From an uncultured Mucilaginibacter sp. (GTDB lineage: Bacteria; Bacteroidota; Bacteroidia; Sphingobacteriales; Sphingobacteriaceae): a stretch of DNA of 32,199 nt. Of this stretch, positions 15,810 to 24,691 are shown piece after piece. The stretch's first letter is position 1; every line of letters begins with the position of its first letter. Under the pieces are notes generated by a model. It was not told the DNA's origin, did not search any database, and saw nothing but the letters and a program-made list of their open reading frames with translations. The stretch spans positions 1 to 32,199 of the forward strand of contig NZ_CALMAT010000092.1 of the NCBI RefSeq assembly GCF_937859865.1. The letters are read 5' to 3'. The position numbers and the translations under genes are program-made.

Positions 15810-15840
15810 TGGTTTAATTAATCAACTGCTTTTCTATTTT
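15803..15840 (+). terminator. recA terminator
   Basis: AAGCAGTTG pairs with CAACTGCTT around an A/T loop and is followed by TTCTATTTTT. The left arm begins inside a repeat-element core. Confidence 0.85.
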
Positions 15841-16011
15841 TCATAAGTCCGGACTCCGGGCATACATGTAAACTATCCCAAGCACCACCACCAAAACCAA
15901 AACGATCAACCCGATAGAACCTTTTTTCTTGTCTTGCCGCATCACCCAAATTAAAAACCCAACCAAAGGCAGCACAAAAATCGCCCAGAATATTAAAGAA
16001 GCTAAATTCAT
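15841..16011 (-). CDS. 56-aa double-helix membrane protein downstream of tsaD
   Basis: The product begins MNLASLIFWAIFVLPLVGFL and has two hydrophobic helices (about 4-23 and 33-50) joined by a basic loop RQDKKKGS, then YARSPDL. It starts 12 bases after the tsaD stop on the same strand, so it is probably co-transcribed. The length and amphipathic plan are those of a small inner-membrane protein. Function unknown. Confidence 0.65.
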   Translation of the reverse strand: MNLASLIFWAIFVLPLVGFLIWVMRQDKKKGSIGLIVLVLVVVLGIVYMYARSPDL

Positions 16012-16023
16012 TTATCTAATCAG

Positions 16024-17025
16024 TTAAAATTGCATCCGGGCCAAAGGTGCGGTTTGTTGGCCAACAAAATCTTGTTTTAAAAATTTATAATAGCCGGTTG
16101 CGGCAATCATGGCGGCATTGTCGGTACAATATTGAAACGCCGGGATGTAAGCTTTCCAGCCGTTTTCATTTGTTGTTTGCTGTAATAAATTTCGTAATCC
16201 GGTATTTGCCGAAACGCCTCCGGCCAAAGCAATTTCTTTAATTTGATATTGTTGCGCTGCTTTTTTTAGTTTGTTCATCAAAATTGTGGCAATTCTTTTT
16301 TCAATAGAAGCACAAATATCCGGTAAATTATTTTTCAGAAAATCCGGATCGGCAGCCGTTTTATCACGCACAAAATACAGGAATGCTGTTTTTAGCCCAC
16401 TAAAACTGAAATCAAAACCAGGGATTTGCGGTTCAGGGAAATGATAAGCATCCGGGTTCCCCAAACGCGCGTATTGATCAATCAAAGGGCCGCCGGGATA
16501 AGGCAAACCCAAAATCCGGCTAGTTTTATCCATCGCTTCTCCGGCTGCATCATCTAATGTTTGTCCGATAATTTCAAAATTAAAATAATCTTTCACCAGC
16601 ACAATTTGCGTATGCCCACCGGAAACAGTGAGGCATAAAAACGGAAATTTAGGCTTTGGCTCATCAATAAAGTTAGCCATAATGTGCGCCTGCATGTGGT
16701 TTACTTCTATCAAAGGCAGGTTTCGGGCCAGGGCAAAAGCTTTGGCAAAAGAAACACCTACTAATAATGCACCTAAAAGCCCCGGACCGCGCGTAAAACT
16801 AACGGCATCAATATCATTTTTTGTAACTTTAGCCGTTAATATAGCCTGCTGAACGGTAGGGATAATATTTTGTTGATGAACACGCGAAGCTAACTCGGGT
16901 ACAACACCGCCATACGCAGCGTGGATACTTTGGCTGGCAATGATGTTACTAACCACAGTTCCATCAATGCAAATTGCGGCAGAAGTTTCATCACAAGACG
17001 ATTCTATCCCTAAAATTACAGCCAT
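16024..17025 (-). CDS. tsaD: tRNA N6-adenosine threonylcarbamoyltransferase
   Basis: 333 residues, the usual length. Together with TsaB/TsaE it transfers threonylcarbamoyl to A37 of ANN-decoding tRNAs. Visible motifs are GIESSCDET at the N-terminus, the metal-binding HMQAH (H110, H114), SGGHTQ, the nucleotide-binding GEAMDKTSRILGLPYPGGP, and AGGVSANTGLR followed by CTDNAAMIA near the C-terminus. It is divergent from tamB, with only 55 bases between the start codons. Confidence 0.97.
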   Translation of the reverse strand: MAVILGIESSCDETSAAICIDGTVVSNIIASQSIHAAYGGVVPELASRVHQQNIIPTVQQAILTAKVTKNDIDAVSFTRGPGLLGALLVGVSFAKAFALARNLPLIEVNHMQAHIMANFIDEPKPKFPFLCLTVSGGHTQIVLVKDYFNFEIIGQTLDDAAGEAMDKTSRILGLPYPGGPLIDQYARLGNPDAYHFPEPQIPGFDFSFSGLKTAFLYFVRDKTAADPDFLKNNLPDICASIEKRIATILMNKLKKAAQQYQIKEIALAGGVSANTGLRNLLQQTTNENGWKAYIPAFQYCTDNAAMIAATGYYKFLKQDFVGQQTAPLARMQF

Positions 17026-17046
17026 TGTTTAAAATATATTAAGTAG

Positions 17047-17054
17047 CAAAGTTA
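17047..17054 (-). promoter_or_regulatory. Candidate -7 box of tsaD
   Basis: TAACTTTG on the minus strand fits TAnnTTTG and would start transcription about 15 bases before the tsaD ATG. It overlaps the possible upstream extension of tamB. Confidence 0.45.
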
Positions 17055-17080
17055 TTAAAAAAGCGCTCAAAATAACGTTA

Positions 17081-20000
17081 ATGGTTGTCCTTCTCATCAT
17101 CCTGATGCTGGGGCTGCTTGTATTTTCTTTTCAATTTAAAACGGTACAAACCTGGGCGGCCAAAAAAGCAACGCGCTATTTATCCAAAGAATTAGATACT
17201 AAAGTTGACATCAAAAGCTTGTACATTAAACCTTTTTCTTCGGTAGTGCTGGAGGATTTGTATGTGCTGGACAAGCAAAAAGACACGCTGTTGAGAACAC
17301 CTTTGCTCACCGTTAAATTAAGCGGTTTTTCTATTTTTAACAGCATCAAAGCCCGAAAAATTGATTTTAAAGATATTACGTTGGATAACGGGTCTTTCTA
17401 TCTTAAAAAATTAAAGAACAAAAACACCAACTTAAAATTTATCCTGGATTATTTTAATTCGGATACCACAACTAAAAAAACTAAAACCAAACCCTGGACA
17501 ATTAATTTCGAAAGGGTTGTGCTCAACAACTTTCACTTTCGGTACAAAAACCAATTGATTGATACCAACATTAATGGTGTTAATTTTGATGATGTTAATT
17601 TAACAAAATTGAATATTGATGCTACCAATCTCGATTTAAAAAACCATTTATTTAAAGCAGCAATCCACAATTTATCTTTTAAAGAAAAAAGCGGTTTTAT
17701 TGTACAACAATTAGCTTCTGCTGTAACGGTTGATACCAACCAGATTGAATTGCAAAACCTAAACCTGAACACGCCAAACTCTAAACTTCACGATTATTTT
17801 AGGCTTGGGTTTAAAAGTTTTGATGATTTTGACGACTTTGAACATAAAGTAATGATGAGCGCCAATTTTAAAGATGCGCACTTATCGTCAAAAGATATCG
17901 CTTTTTTTGCTGATGACTTGCACCGAATTCAATTTGAACTTGGAATTAACGGCACTGTAAAAGGAAAAGTTGACAATTTAAAAGCTAAAAATTTAGCCAT
18001 ACAAACCGGACAGGCAACCTACATCAAAGGCAACTTTAGCATGAAAGGTTTGCCCGATTGGGACCAAACTTTGATGGAGCTAAACATCGAACAAGTTGCA
18101 ACCAATAAAAAAGATTTGGATTTGCTCTACAAAAATTTTACTGGTAAAAGAAGCACGGAGATTCCAAGTATTGTAGAGAAGTTTGGCAATATTAGTTTTA
18201 GCGGACAGTTTACCGGTTTTCAAAACGACTTTGTGGCTTATGGTGATTTTAAAACCAAGTTGGGTCGTTTCAGTTCGGATGTGAACATGAAAACCAAAGG
18301 CAACGTGCCCAAATATACCGGGAACATTAAAACTTATGATTTCAATTTTGGCAATTTATTAAACGAGCCTTCTTTAAACCGGGCCACAATTTCAGCCAAT
18401 ATTGATGGTGCCGGTTTTGATTTAAAAACGTTAAAAGGCAAGTTGGATGCAAAAGTCAACTACTTGGATTTTAACCGCTACCGTTACAGCAATGTAAATT
18501 TAAAAGGCACTTTCAATAAAAAATTCTTTGACGGTTCAGTTCTGGTAAACGATCCAAATTTGAAACTAAATTTTAAAGGAAATGTAAATTTAAATGCTGC
18601 ATTGCCAGTGTTTAATTTTAAATCAGACATTAAAGGTGCCAAATTAAACAAGCTGCATTTTTTAAAAGATACGATTGCGGTTGATGTACAACTGAGTTCT
18701 AATTTTTCCGGAAACAACATTGACAACATTAACGGCAATGTTTTATTAAGGAACATTAAGCTGGTTAACCCAAGGAATAATTATTCGGTTGATTCTTTGT
18801 ATTTTGCTGCCGAAGGAAAAGGCAGGGAACGCGAACTAACCTTAAAATCTACGCTTGCCGATGGCAGTTTAAAAGGCGATTATGATTTGAAAACTTTGCC
18901 TTCGTACTTTAAAACATTAGTCAAAAAATACGTCCCTTCGCTTCAGGCAAAATTTGTTTCGCCAAAACCTCAAAACTTTGCTTTCCGGCTTAACCTTAAA
19001 AACTTAGACCCGGTTACAACTTTGTTTTTGCCCAAGTTAAAGATTCCGGAGCAGGGAACTTTTGTTGGCAATTTTAACTCCTACACAAAAACTGCAACTT
19101 TAAATGGGTTGATCAAAACGATTCAATATGATAAAATGGTTTTCCACGATTTGCTGATTGATGAAAGCACAAATGACGATTACATTGGCGTAAACATTTC
19201 TTTGAGCAAGGTGAATATTACGGATAGTTTGTTCATCAAAAACATCAACATTACCAACTTTTTAAAACGTGATAGTTTAAATTTCAACATTAAACTTTCG
19301 GACAAAAATGCAACCAACCAATTGGATTTATATGGTTTGGTGGAGTTTGGACGGGATACAACAGCCAAGTTAAAAATCTTGCCTTCGGATGTGATTATCG
19401 AACAACAAAATTGGCGGATTGCAGAACAAGTGCGGATCAGGTTGTTAGAAAACGGACGGACGCAAATTGCAGGTTTTGTGTTGTCCAATGGCGTACAAAA
19501 AATTGGGATTGACGGCTTTATTTCTTCAAAACCAGAAGACAAATTGAAAGTTGCTTTTGATAAATTCAGCCTGGCTTCCTTGGACCAGCTTACCAAATCT
19601 GTCGGTGTAAAACTTACCGGAACTTTAAACGGCAATGCCGTGATCAATTCAATCACCGGCCAGCCAGGCGTAGAATCTGATTTGCGTGCCGATTCGATCA
19701 CCATCAACAAAACCTTAATTGGCAACCTTAAACTTGCTGCACAATTGGATAACGAGCAAAAAATTGCGTTGGTAAATATGAGTTTGCTGAACAAAGGGCT
19801 GGAAACTTTGAACCTGAACGGTAAATATTATCTTGCAAGTGAAGATAACAAACTGGACTTTCATTTAAAGATGGACCAAACCGAAGCTGCTATCCTTGAC
19901 CCTTTAGTGAACGATTTGGTTTCTAAGTTAAAAGGCCAGATTTCTGCCGACTTGGATGTTACGGGCATGCCTTCAAAACCACAAATCAACGGAAGTTTAA

Positions 20001-21517
20001 ATTTGATCAACACGGGTTTAACCATCAACTATTTGAAAACGCCTTATTTGATTAATGATAAAGTTGCCGTTAAAAACAGTATTATCCAAATCAACGATTT
20101 ACAGTTGAAGGACACCAAAAACGGTGTTGGTGTGGTAAATGGTACGGTAGATTTGAATAATCTTTCATCCCCGGATATTGAAGCAAACATCGTTGCGCGC
20201 AACCTGATGGCCTTAAACACCACTTTTAAAGACAACCGTTTGTATTATGGTACTGCTTTTGCCACTGGAAAATTTAGTTTTAACGGGCCAACGGACAATA
20301 TGAAAATTGACATCAAAGCAAGGACTGAAGATGGCACCATTTTTAATATTCCGCTTAACTCTTCCAGCACGGCCAGCAATTATGATTTCATCACTTATGT
20401 AAACCGCGACACTTCTAAAATTGTAAAAAAAGAACAATCTTTTAATGGCATCACGCTTAATTTTGATTTAACAATTGATGAAAAAACACTGGTAAAAATC
20501 ACAACGGATTACGGACAATTGGAAGGAAGCGGAACGGCCAGCAACCTGCAATTGAACATCAATAGTTCGGGCGATTTTGAAATGCGCGGCGATTATTTGA
20601 TTTCCAACGGAAAGTTTGAATTTACAGCGCAAAACTTTATCAGCAAAGTTTTCCAGGTAAACCAGGGCGGAACGATACGCTGGACTGGCGACCCGTCAAA
20701 CGCCGAAATAAATTTAAAAGCGATCTACGAAGTTCGGGCTGATATTAACGACTTGTATAGAGCCGCCGGTTTAGCAAACGCATCGGCAAGCCAGCAAAAA
20801 TTGGTTCAGGCCGAACTGATTTTGACCAAATCATTAACGCAGCCAGATATTGATTTCAACTTTAATTTCCCGAATGACCCATCGGTGAAAGATGAATTGG
20901 CTGCTTATTTAAACGATATAACCAACAGAAACCAGCAGGCTTTAAGTTTAATTGTGAGGCGGAAGTTTGCAAGCGGAACTGGCGGGGAAAACCTGACGAA
21001 AGAAGTAGGCAGCACGGCGCAAGATGCCATCAGCGAATTTGCTTTTAACAAGTTGAACAATTTTATTTCGCAATCCAACATCAAAAACTTAGACTTAAAC
21101 ATCCGTTCTTTTAACGATGCAAGTGCATCATTAAGGTTGTTTAAAAACCGTTTGGTATTGAACGGAAGTTTGTACAACAATCAGGTTGGGAACGATTTGT
21201 TCAATCAAAATTCAACGTTGTTTAGTTCCAACTTTAGCAATTACACCAAAGATTTTGAAGCCCAATATTTGATTTCCAAAGACGGAAAACTTACAGCCAA
21301 ATATTCTTACCGGGCTTTGAACAGTACCACTTTAAATACGTTGAACGACCAATTGGGATTGCAATATGTAAACGGTTTGGGTTTGGTTTACCAGCAAGAC
21401 TTTGATTCTTTCTCCGAGTTTTTACGCAATATTTTTACCCGTAAAAGAAGCATCAGAAGAAACAACAACTCTACAATTTCAACAACGGCAAAAACAACTT
21501 CTGATTTAGATAATTAG
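17081..21517 (+). CDS. tamB: TamB-like translocation/assembly module protein (DUF490, AsmA-like)
   Basis: 1478 residues. An N-terminal membrane anchor (VVLLIILMLGLLVFSF) is followed by a very long run of beta-strand repeats and the conserved TamB C-terminal domain (about 1040-1430, with GDYLISNGKFEFTAQNFISKVFQVNQGGTIRWTGDPSNAEINLKA in part). Such proteins bridge the periplasm and help outer-membrane protein assembly or lipid transport. The start is uncertain: the frame continues upstream to about 17033 without an ATG and encodes KVIKKALKITL, a typical basic lead-in. Two dispersed-element cores lie in frame (TGKRST and TRKRSIR). Confidence 0.93.
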   Translation: MVVLLIILMLGLLVFSFQFKTVQTWAAKKATRYLSKELDTKVDIKSLYIKPFSSVVLEDLYVLDKQKDTLLRTPLLTVKLSGFSIFNSIKARKIDFKDITLDNGSFYLKKLKNKNTNLKFILDYFNSDTTTKKTKTKPWTINFERVVLNNFHFRYKNQLIDTNINGVNFDDVNLTKLNIDATNLDLKNHLFKAAIHNLSFKEKSGFIVQQLASAVTVDTNQIELQNLNLNTPNSKLHDYFRLGFKSFDDFDDFEHKVMMSANFKDAHLSSKDIAFFADDLHRIQFELGINGTVKGKVDNLKAKNLAIQTGQATYIKGNFSMKGLPDWDQTLMELNIEQVATNKKDLDLLYKNFTGKRSTEIPSIVEKFGNISFSGQFTGFQNDFVAYGDFKTKLGRFSSDVNMKTKGNVPKYTGNIKTYDFNFGNLLNEPSLNRATISANIDGAGFDLKTLKGKLDAKVNYLDFNRYRYSNVNLKGTFNKKFFDGSVLVNDPNLKLNFKGNVNLNAALPVFNFKSDIKGAKLNKLHFLKDTIAVDVQLSSNFSGNNIDNINGNVLLRNIKLVNPRNNYSVDSLYFAAEGKGRERELTLKSTLADGSLKGDYDLKTLPSYFKTLVKKYVPSLQAKFVSPKPQNFAFRLNLKNLDPVTTLFLPKLKIPEQGTFVGNFNSYTKTATLNGLIKTIQYDKMVFHDLLIDESTNDDYIGVNISLSKVNITDSLFIKNINITNFLKRDSLNFNIKLSDKNATNQLDLYGLVEFGRDTTAKLKILPSDVIIEQQNWRIAEQVRIRLLENGRTQIAGFVLSNGVQKIGIDGFISSKPEDKLKVAFDKFSLASLDQLTKSVGVKLTGTLNGNAVINSITGQPGVESDLRADSITINKTLIGNLKLAAQLDNEQKIALVNMSLLNKGLETLNLNGKYYLASEDNKLDFHLKMDQTEAAILDPLVNDLVSKLKGQISADLDVTGMPSKPQINGSLNLINTGLTINYLKTPYLINDKVAVKNSIIQINDLQLKDTKNGVGVVNGTVDLNNLSSPDIEANIVARNLMALNTTFKDNRLYYGTAFATGKFSFNGPTDNMKIDIKARTEDGTIFNIPLNSSSTASNYDFITYVNRDTSKIVKKEQSFNGITLNFDLTIDEKTLVKITTDYGQLEGSGTASNLQLNINSSGDFEMRGDYLISNGKFEFTAQNFISKVFQVNQGGTIRWTGDPSNAEINLKAIYEVRADINDLYRAAGLANASASQQKLVQAELILTKSLTQPDIDFNFNFPNDPSVKDELAAYLNDITNRNQQALSLIVRRKFASGTGGENLTKEVGSTAQDAISEFAFNKLNNFISQSNIKNLDLNIRSFNDASASLRLFKNRLVLNGSLYNNQVGNDLFNQNSTLFSSNFSNYTKDFEAQYLISKDGKLTAKYSYRALNSTTLNTLNDQLGLQYVNGLGLVYQQDFDSFSEFLRNIFTRKRSIRRNNNSTISTTAKTTSDLDN
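18143..18156 (+). repeat. Dispersed element, copy 16, inside tamB
   Basis: AAATTTTACT followed by GGTAAAAGAAGCAC; encodes TGKRST. The flank is preserved and only the last bases differ. Confidence 0.55.
21440..21454 (+). repeat. Dispersed element, copy 17, near the 3' end of tamB
   Basis: ATTTTTACC followed by CGTAAAAGAAGCATC; encodes FTRKRSI in the basic C-terminal tail after the conserved domain. Confidence 0.7.
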
Positions 21518-21566
21518 CATTTGAAAACTTAAAAGTTTGTTTGAACTGATTCAAGGAAAAACAACA

Positions 21567-21581
21567 ATGCTTCTTTTACCC
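21567..21581 (-). repeat. Dispersed element, copy 18
   Basis: ATGCTTCTTTTACCC, with CTATAAAAAT to its right. It lies in the convergent tamB/ribBA gap. Confidence 0.75.
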
Positions 21582-21641
21582 TATAAAAATTGTTGCCTGC
21601 ATCAATCTAAATAAAAACAAAATTTTCACCATTTTTTAAGT

Positions 21642-21656
21642 GATAAAAGAAGCATT
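21642..21656 (+). repeat. Dispersed element, copy 19
   Basis: TTTTTTAAGT followed by GATAAAAGAAGCATT. With copy 18 it forms an inverted pair 60 bases apart in the tamB/ribBA gap; the pair might act as a stem. Confidence 0.75.
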
Positions 21657-21686
21657 AAGACTGGTTTTGTAAATTTTAACCTGGCT

Positions 21687-22895
21687 TTAAATCAAATCCT
21701 TTAAAATGGAATGGCCCATTCTATCGCGCTTCGTTTTTAAATAAGATTCGTTGTGCGGGTTGGAAGAAACTTCAATCGGTAAAGTTTCTGTAATTTCCAA
21801 TCCGTAACCTGATAAACCGGTGCGTTTTGTAGGGTTGTTGGTTAGCAGCCTCATTTTGCTGATGTTTAAATCGCATAAAATCTGTGCGCCAACGCCATAA
21901 TCGCGCTGGTCCATTTTAAAGCCCAAGTGCAGGTTTGCATCAACCGTATCAAAACCATTTTCTTGCAAATGGTAAGCCTTTAATTTGTTGATCAAACCGA
22001 TGCCGCGGCCTTCCTGGTTCATGTAAACAATCACGCCTTTGCCTTCTTTTTGGATAATTTCCATCGCTTTGTGCAACTGCGGGCCGCAATCGCAACGGTT
22101 GGAACCAAAAATATCACCGGTAATGCAGGAACTATGGACGCGAACCAGAACAGGCTCATCTGCCGCCCATTCGCCTTTTACCAAAGCAATATGGTGTTCG
22201 CCGGTATTTTTTTGGGTATAGGCAACCATATCAAAATCGCCCCATTGAGTAGGCATTTTTACTGAAATTTCCCTTTCGATCAGGCTCACCGAATTCATCC
22301 GGTGTTTAATCAGGTTTTCGATAGAAATTATTTTCAGCCCAAACTCTTTTGCCATCAGTTCCAGATCCGGCAAACGGGCCATATCGCCGTTCTCTTTTAA
22401 AATCTCGCAGATTACGCCTGCTGGTTCAAAGCCTGCCAAAACCGATAAATCAGTTGCCGCTTCGGTATGCCCGGCACGCCGAAGCACACCGCCTTCTTTA
22501 GAAATTAAAGGGAAAATATGTCCGGGCCGGCCTAAATCGGCAGGTTGCGTTGCCGGATCAATCATGGCCAAAATTGTTTTAGAACGGTCGCTGGCAGAAA
22601 TCCCGGTTGTGCAGCCGTGACCAACCAAATCAACAGAAACGGTAAAATTGGTTTCGTGGGAAGCTGTATTGTTGCCCACCATCAAATCCAAATCCAAACG
22701 CTGCGCAACAGAACGCACAACGGGAACGCAAATTAAACCCCGGCCATAACGCGCCATAAAATTAATCATTTCCGGGGTGGCATTTCGGGCAGGAATATAA
22801 AAATCACCTTCGTTTTCGCGGTCTTCATCATCCACAATGATGATCATTTTTCCGGCTTTTATATCTTCAATAGCTTCTTCTATACTGCTTAACAT
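21687..22895 (-). CDS. ribBA: Bifunctional DHBP synthase / GTP cyclohydrolase II
   Basis: 402 residues, standard for the fusion. The N-terminal RibB half makes 3,4-dihydroxy-2-butanone 4-phosphate from ribulose 5-phosphate; the C-terminal RibA half opens GTP. Together they start riboflavin synthesis. RibB motifs are [10 protein letters not shown] (22-31) and RRAGHTEA (139-146). RibA has the zinc cysteines C257, C268 and C270 ([17 protein letters not shown]) and GRGIGL. No FMN riboswitch is recognisable upstream. Confidence 0.97.
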   Translation of the reverse strand: MLSSIEEAIEDIKAGKMIIIVDDEDRENEGDFYIPARNATPEMINFMARYGRGLICVPVVRSVAQRLDLDLMVGNNTASHETNFTVSVDLVGHGCTTGISASDRSKTILAMIDPATQPADLGRPGHIFPLISKEGGVLRRAGHTEAATDLSVLAGFEPAGVICEILKENGDMARLPDLELMAKEFGLKIISIENLIKHRMNSVSLIEREISVKMPTQWGDFDMVAYTQKNTGEHHIALVKGEWAADEPVLVRVHSSCITGDIFGSNRCDCGPQLHKAMEIIQKEGKGVIVYMNQEGRGIGLINKLKAYHLQENGFDTVDANLHLGFKMDQRDYGVGAQILCDLNISKMRLLTNNPTKRTGLSGYGLEITETLPIEVSSNPHNESYLKTKRDRMGHSILKDLI

Positions 22896-23067
22896 CGTTA
22901 TGATATTTAATTATTATGTACCAGATGAACTTAAACCTGTTAAAAAATTGTTTTTGATTGGCACAACAGCACAAAACTAAGTATTAATACAATGTGGGCA
23001 GTCGGCATACTGTAAAACAAATTGCCATTATTTGGCCCAGTGTTTTTTTGTTGTAAGTTTTTATGCC

Positions 23068-23082
23068 GATAAAAGAAGCATC
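23068..23082 (+). repeat. Dispersed element, copy 20
   Basis: A perfect core GATAAAAGAAGCATC within 7-base inverted arms, with TTTTTATGCC on its left. Confidence 0.85.
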
Positions 23083-23114
23083 GGCACAAAGTTTTTCAAC
23101 ACCAAATTTTAGGC

Positions 23115-23129
23115 GATAAAAGAAGTATC
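23115..23129 (+). repeat. Dispersed element, copy 21
   Basis: AAATTTTAGGC followed by GATAAAAGAAGTATC. Confidence 0.85.
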
Positions 23130-23154
23130 AGTTTAACCATACTGTTTTTATGCC

Positions 23155-23169
23155 GATAAAAGAAGTATC
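23155..23169 (+). repeat. Dispersed element, copy 22
   Basis: Core GATAAAAGAAGTATC within the same 7-base arms as copy 20. A head-to-head AACAG-type half-copy (ATACTGTTTTTATGCC) overlaps its left side at 23139-23154. Confidence 0.85.
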
Positions 23170-23201
23170 GGCACAAAGTTTTTTGGAACCAAATTTTAGG
23201 C

Positions 23202-23216
23202 GGTAAAAGAAGCATC
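23202..23216 (+). repeat. Dispersed element, copy 23, overlapping the lptFG stop codon
   Basis: AAATTTTAGGC followed by GGTAAAAGAAGCATC. Its last two bases belong to the TGA stop (23215-23217) of the minus-strand permease gene. Confidence 0.85.
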
Positions 23217-24663
23217 AGTTTGCCAAAGCAGTTTGTTCATTCTCTTTCGGTTTTTTTTGAACAAGGCGCAAGAAGAATTTTTTGTAAACATCCACATCAA
23301 AAATAGCCGAATCGGTTGCAGCTTTGTACGTTAAAAACAAACCCAGCGGCGTTAACACCACAATGGCCACCCACATGCCAATCACTGGAGAAACGTGGCC
23401 GTCTTTTGCCGATTTTTCCCCAATGGTTGAAATGATATGGTAGATCAGGAAAAACGCCACCGAAACCACAACCGGCAAGCCCAAACCACCTTTGCGGATA
23501 ATAGCACCCAAAGGTGCACCAATTAAAAACAGCACCAAACAAGCGGCAGATAAGGTAAATTTTCGCTGGTATTCAACCATTGTTCTGCGGATATTATTTG
23601 AAGCGCCTTTTCGCAAGTCAATTTTTGAAGAGACAGTTTCCTGCAAAGACCGGGCTTCACCCAAAGCAGCACTAAGGGCACTTAAACGCTCGTGAGGTTT
23701 AAAAGTGTTCAACAAACTGCTGGCCAGTTTATAGGTTTTTGGCTCAGCTTTGGTTTGATGCGGAACAGAAAAATACTTAACATACGGACTTAGTGTCCTA
23801 AATTCTGTGGCCAAACCGCTGTCCAGTCTAAATTCCATCACCTGGCGTTCGTGTTTAAGCTGCTTTAAATTCATCATTTGGTAAGCACTTTTAAACTCTG
23901 CTTCTGATGTCCTTTTAAACTTTAAATTTGATAAGTCAAACTTTTGCTCGGTTTCATTAAAACGCATCCGGGTTAAACGCTGGCGCGGGTTGTAGCCTTT
24001 ATCACCGTTCGTTTCCTCATAACGGATGCCGTTTTTAAGTTTTAAAACCAGATAAGAATCGTCGGGCGTGCGGTACATGCTTCCCTCTTTGGCAAAAATA
24101 ACGGAGTTGTTGCCGCTGGAAGGGTTTTTTTCATAGATGATGATTCCGTAAAGCCGCTGGCCGTCCGGGTCCTTTTTTCTGACACGGATAGTATAGCCCG
24201 GAAAATTACTGCTGAAAATATTTTCGGGCAATAAGTTGGTTGATTTTTGTTGGCGGGCATCGTACAACAAAGAATAATACTTGAGGTTGGCCACCGGCAG
24301 CATATAATCCGAAAATATAAAAGCACTGATGCTCAATAAAGTAACTACGATAATCATCGGGTACATGGCGCGGCTTAACGAAACACCGGCAGATTTAATG
24401 GCCACCAGTTCATAGTTCTCGCCCAGGCTGCCAAAAGTCATGATGGATGAAAGCAAAATGGAAAGCGGCAGTGCCATGGCCACATTGGTTGCCGAAGCGT
24501 ACATCATCAATTCTAAAATGACGTACCACTCGAAACCTTTTCCGATCAAATCATCAATGTATTTGAACAAAAAAAGCATCAACAACACAAACATTACAAT
24601 AAAAAATGTAACGAAGAATGGCTGGATAAACGCTTTTAAAATAAGCAGGTGTATCTTTTTCAC
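23215..24663 (-). CDS. LptF/LptG-family permease (LPS export)
   Basis: 482 residues. Three N-terminal helices (about 10-30, 55-75, 98-118), a long periplasmic beta-jellyroll segment (about 125-370) and three C-terminal helices (about 385-460) give the YjgP/YjgQ plan. The conserved ALPLSILLSSIMTFGSLGENYELVAIKSAGVS is present in its usual place and contacts the LptB ATPase. The family extracts LPS from the inner membrane. Which of LptF or LptG this represents cannot be told. The START-like gene is 28 bases upstream on the same strand. Confidence 0.93.
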   Translation of the reverse strand: MKKIHLLILKAFIQPFFVTFFIVMFVLLMLFLFKYIDDLIGKGFEWYVILELMMYASATNVAMALPLSILLSSIMTFGSLGENYELVAIKSAGVSLSRAMYPMIIVVTLLSISAFIFSDYMLPVANLKYYSLLYDARQQKSTNLLPENIFSSNFPGYTIRVRKKDPDGQRLYGIIIYEKNPSSGNNSVIFAKEGSMYRTPDDSYLVLKLKNGIRYEETNGDKGYNPRQRLTRMRFNETEQKFDLSNLKFKRTSEAEFKSAYQMMNLKQLKHERQVMEFRLDSGLATEFRTLSPYVKYFSVPHQTKAEPKTYKLASSLLNTFKPHERLSALSAALGEARSLQETVSSKIDLRKGASNNIRRTMVEYQRKFTLSAACLVLFLIGAPLGAIIRKGGLGLPVVVSVAFFLIYHIISTIGEKSAKDGHVSPVIGMWVAIVVLTPLGLFLTYKAATDSAIFDVDVYKKFFLRLVQKKPKENEQTALAN

Positions 24664-24691
24664 TAATCAGTCCCCCTTGTAAATTTTATAA

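Larger units (their letters stand above)
22896..23214. other. Intergenic region ribBA-lptFG with element cluster
   Basis: The left half (22896-23056) is upstream of ribBA and shows no recognisable riboswitch or promoter box. The right half is the 87-bp tandem repeat described separately. Confidence 0.6.
23057..23221 (+). repeat. Tandem 87-bp repeat carrying four element copies
   Basis: Unit 1 is 23057-23143 and unit 2 starts at 23144 and runs to about 23221, ending inside the lptFG stop region. Each unit has GTTTTTATGCC, a core with perfect TGCCGAT and ATCGGCA arms, CACAAAGTTTTT, then ACCAAATTTTAGG (a few mismatches) and a second core ending ATCAGTTT. The two units differ at several positions, including a C/T swap in both cores. 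Confidence 0.85.

Noticed and set aside
22896-23056. FMN riboswitch upstream of ribBA
   Set aside because: None of the conserved RFN segments (for example AGGGGCAGGG-like stretches) could be found on the minus strand.
23057-23221. CRISPR-like array
   Set aside because: Four regularly similar cores occur close together, but spacers are not unique (the 87-bp unit is duplicated), spacing is uneven within units, and no cas genes are present.
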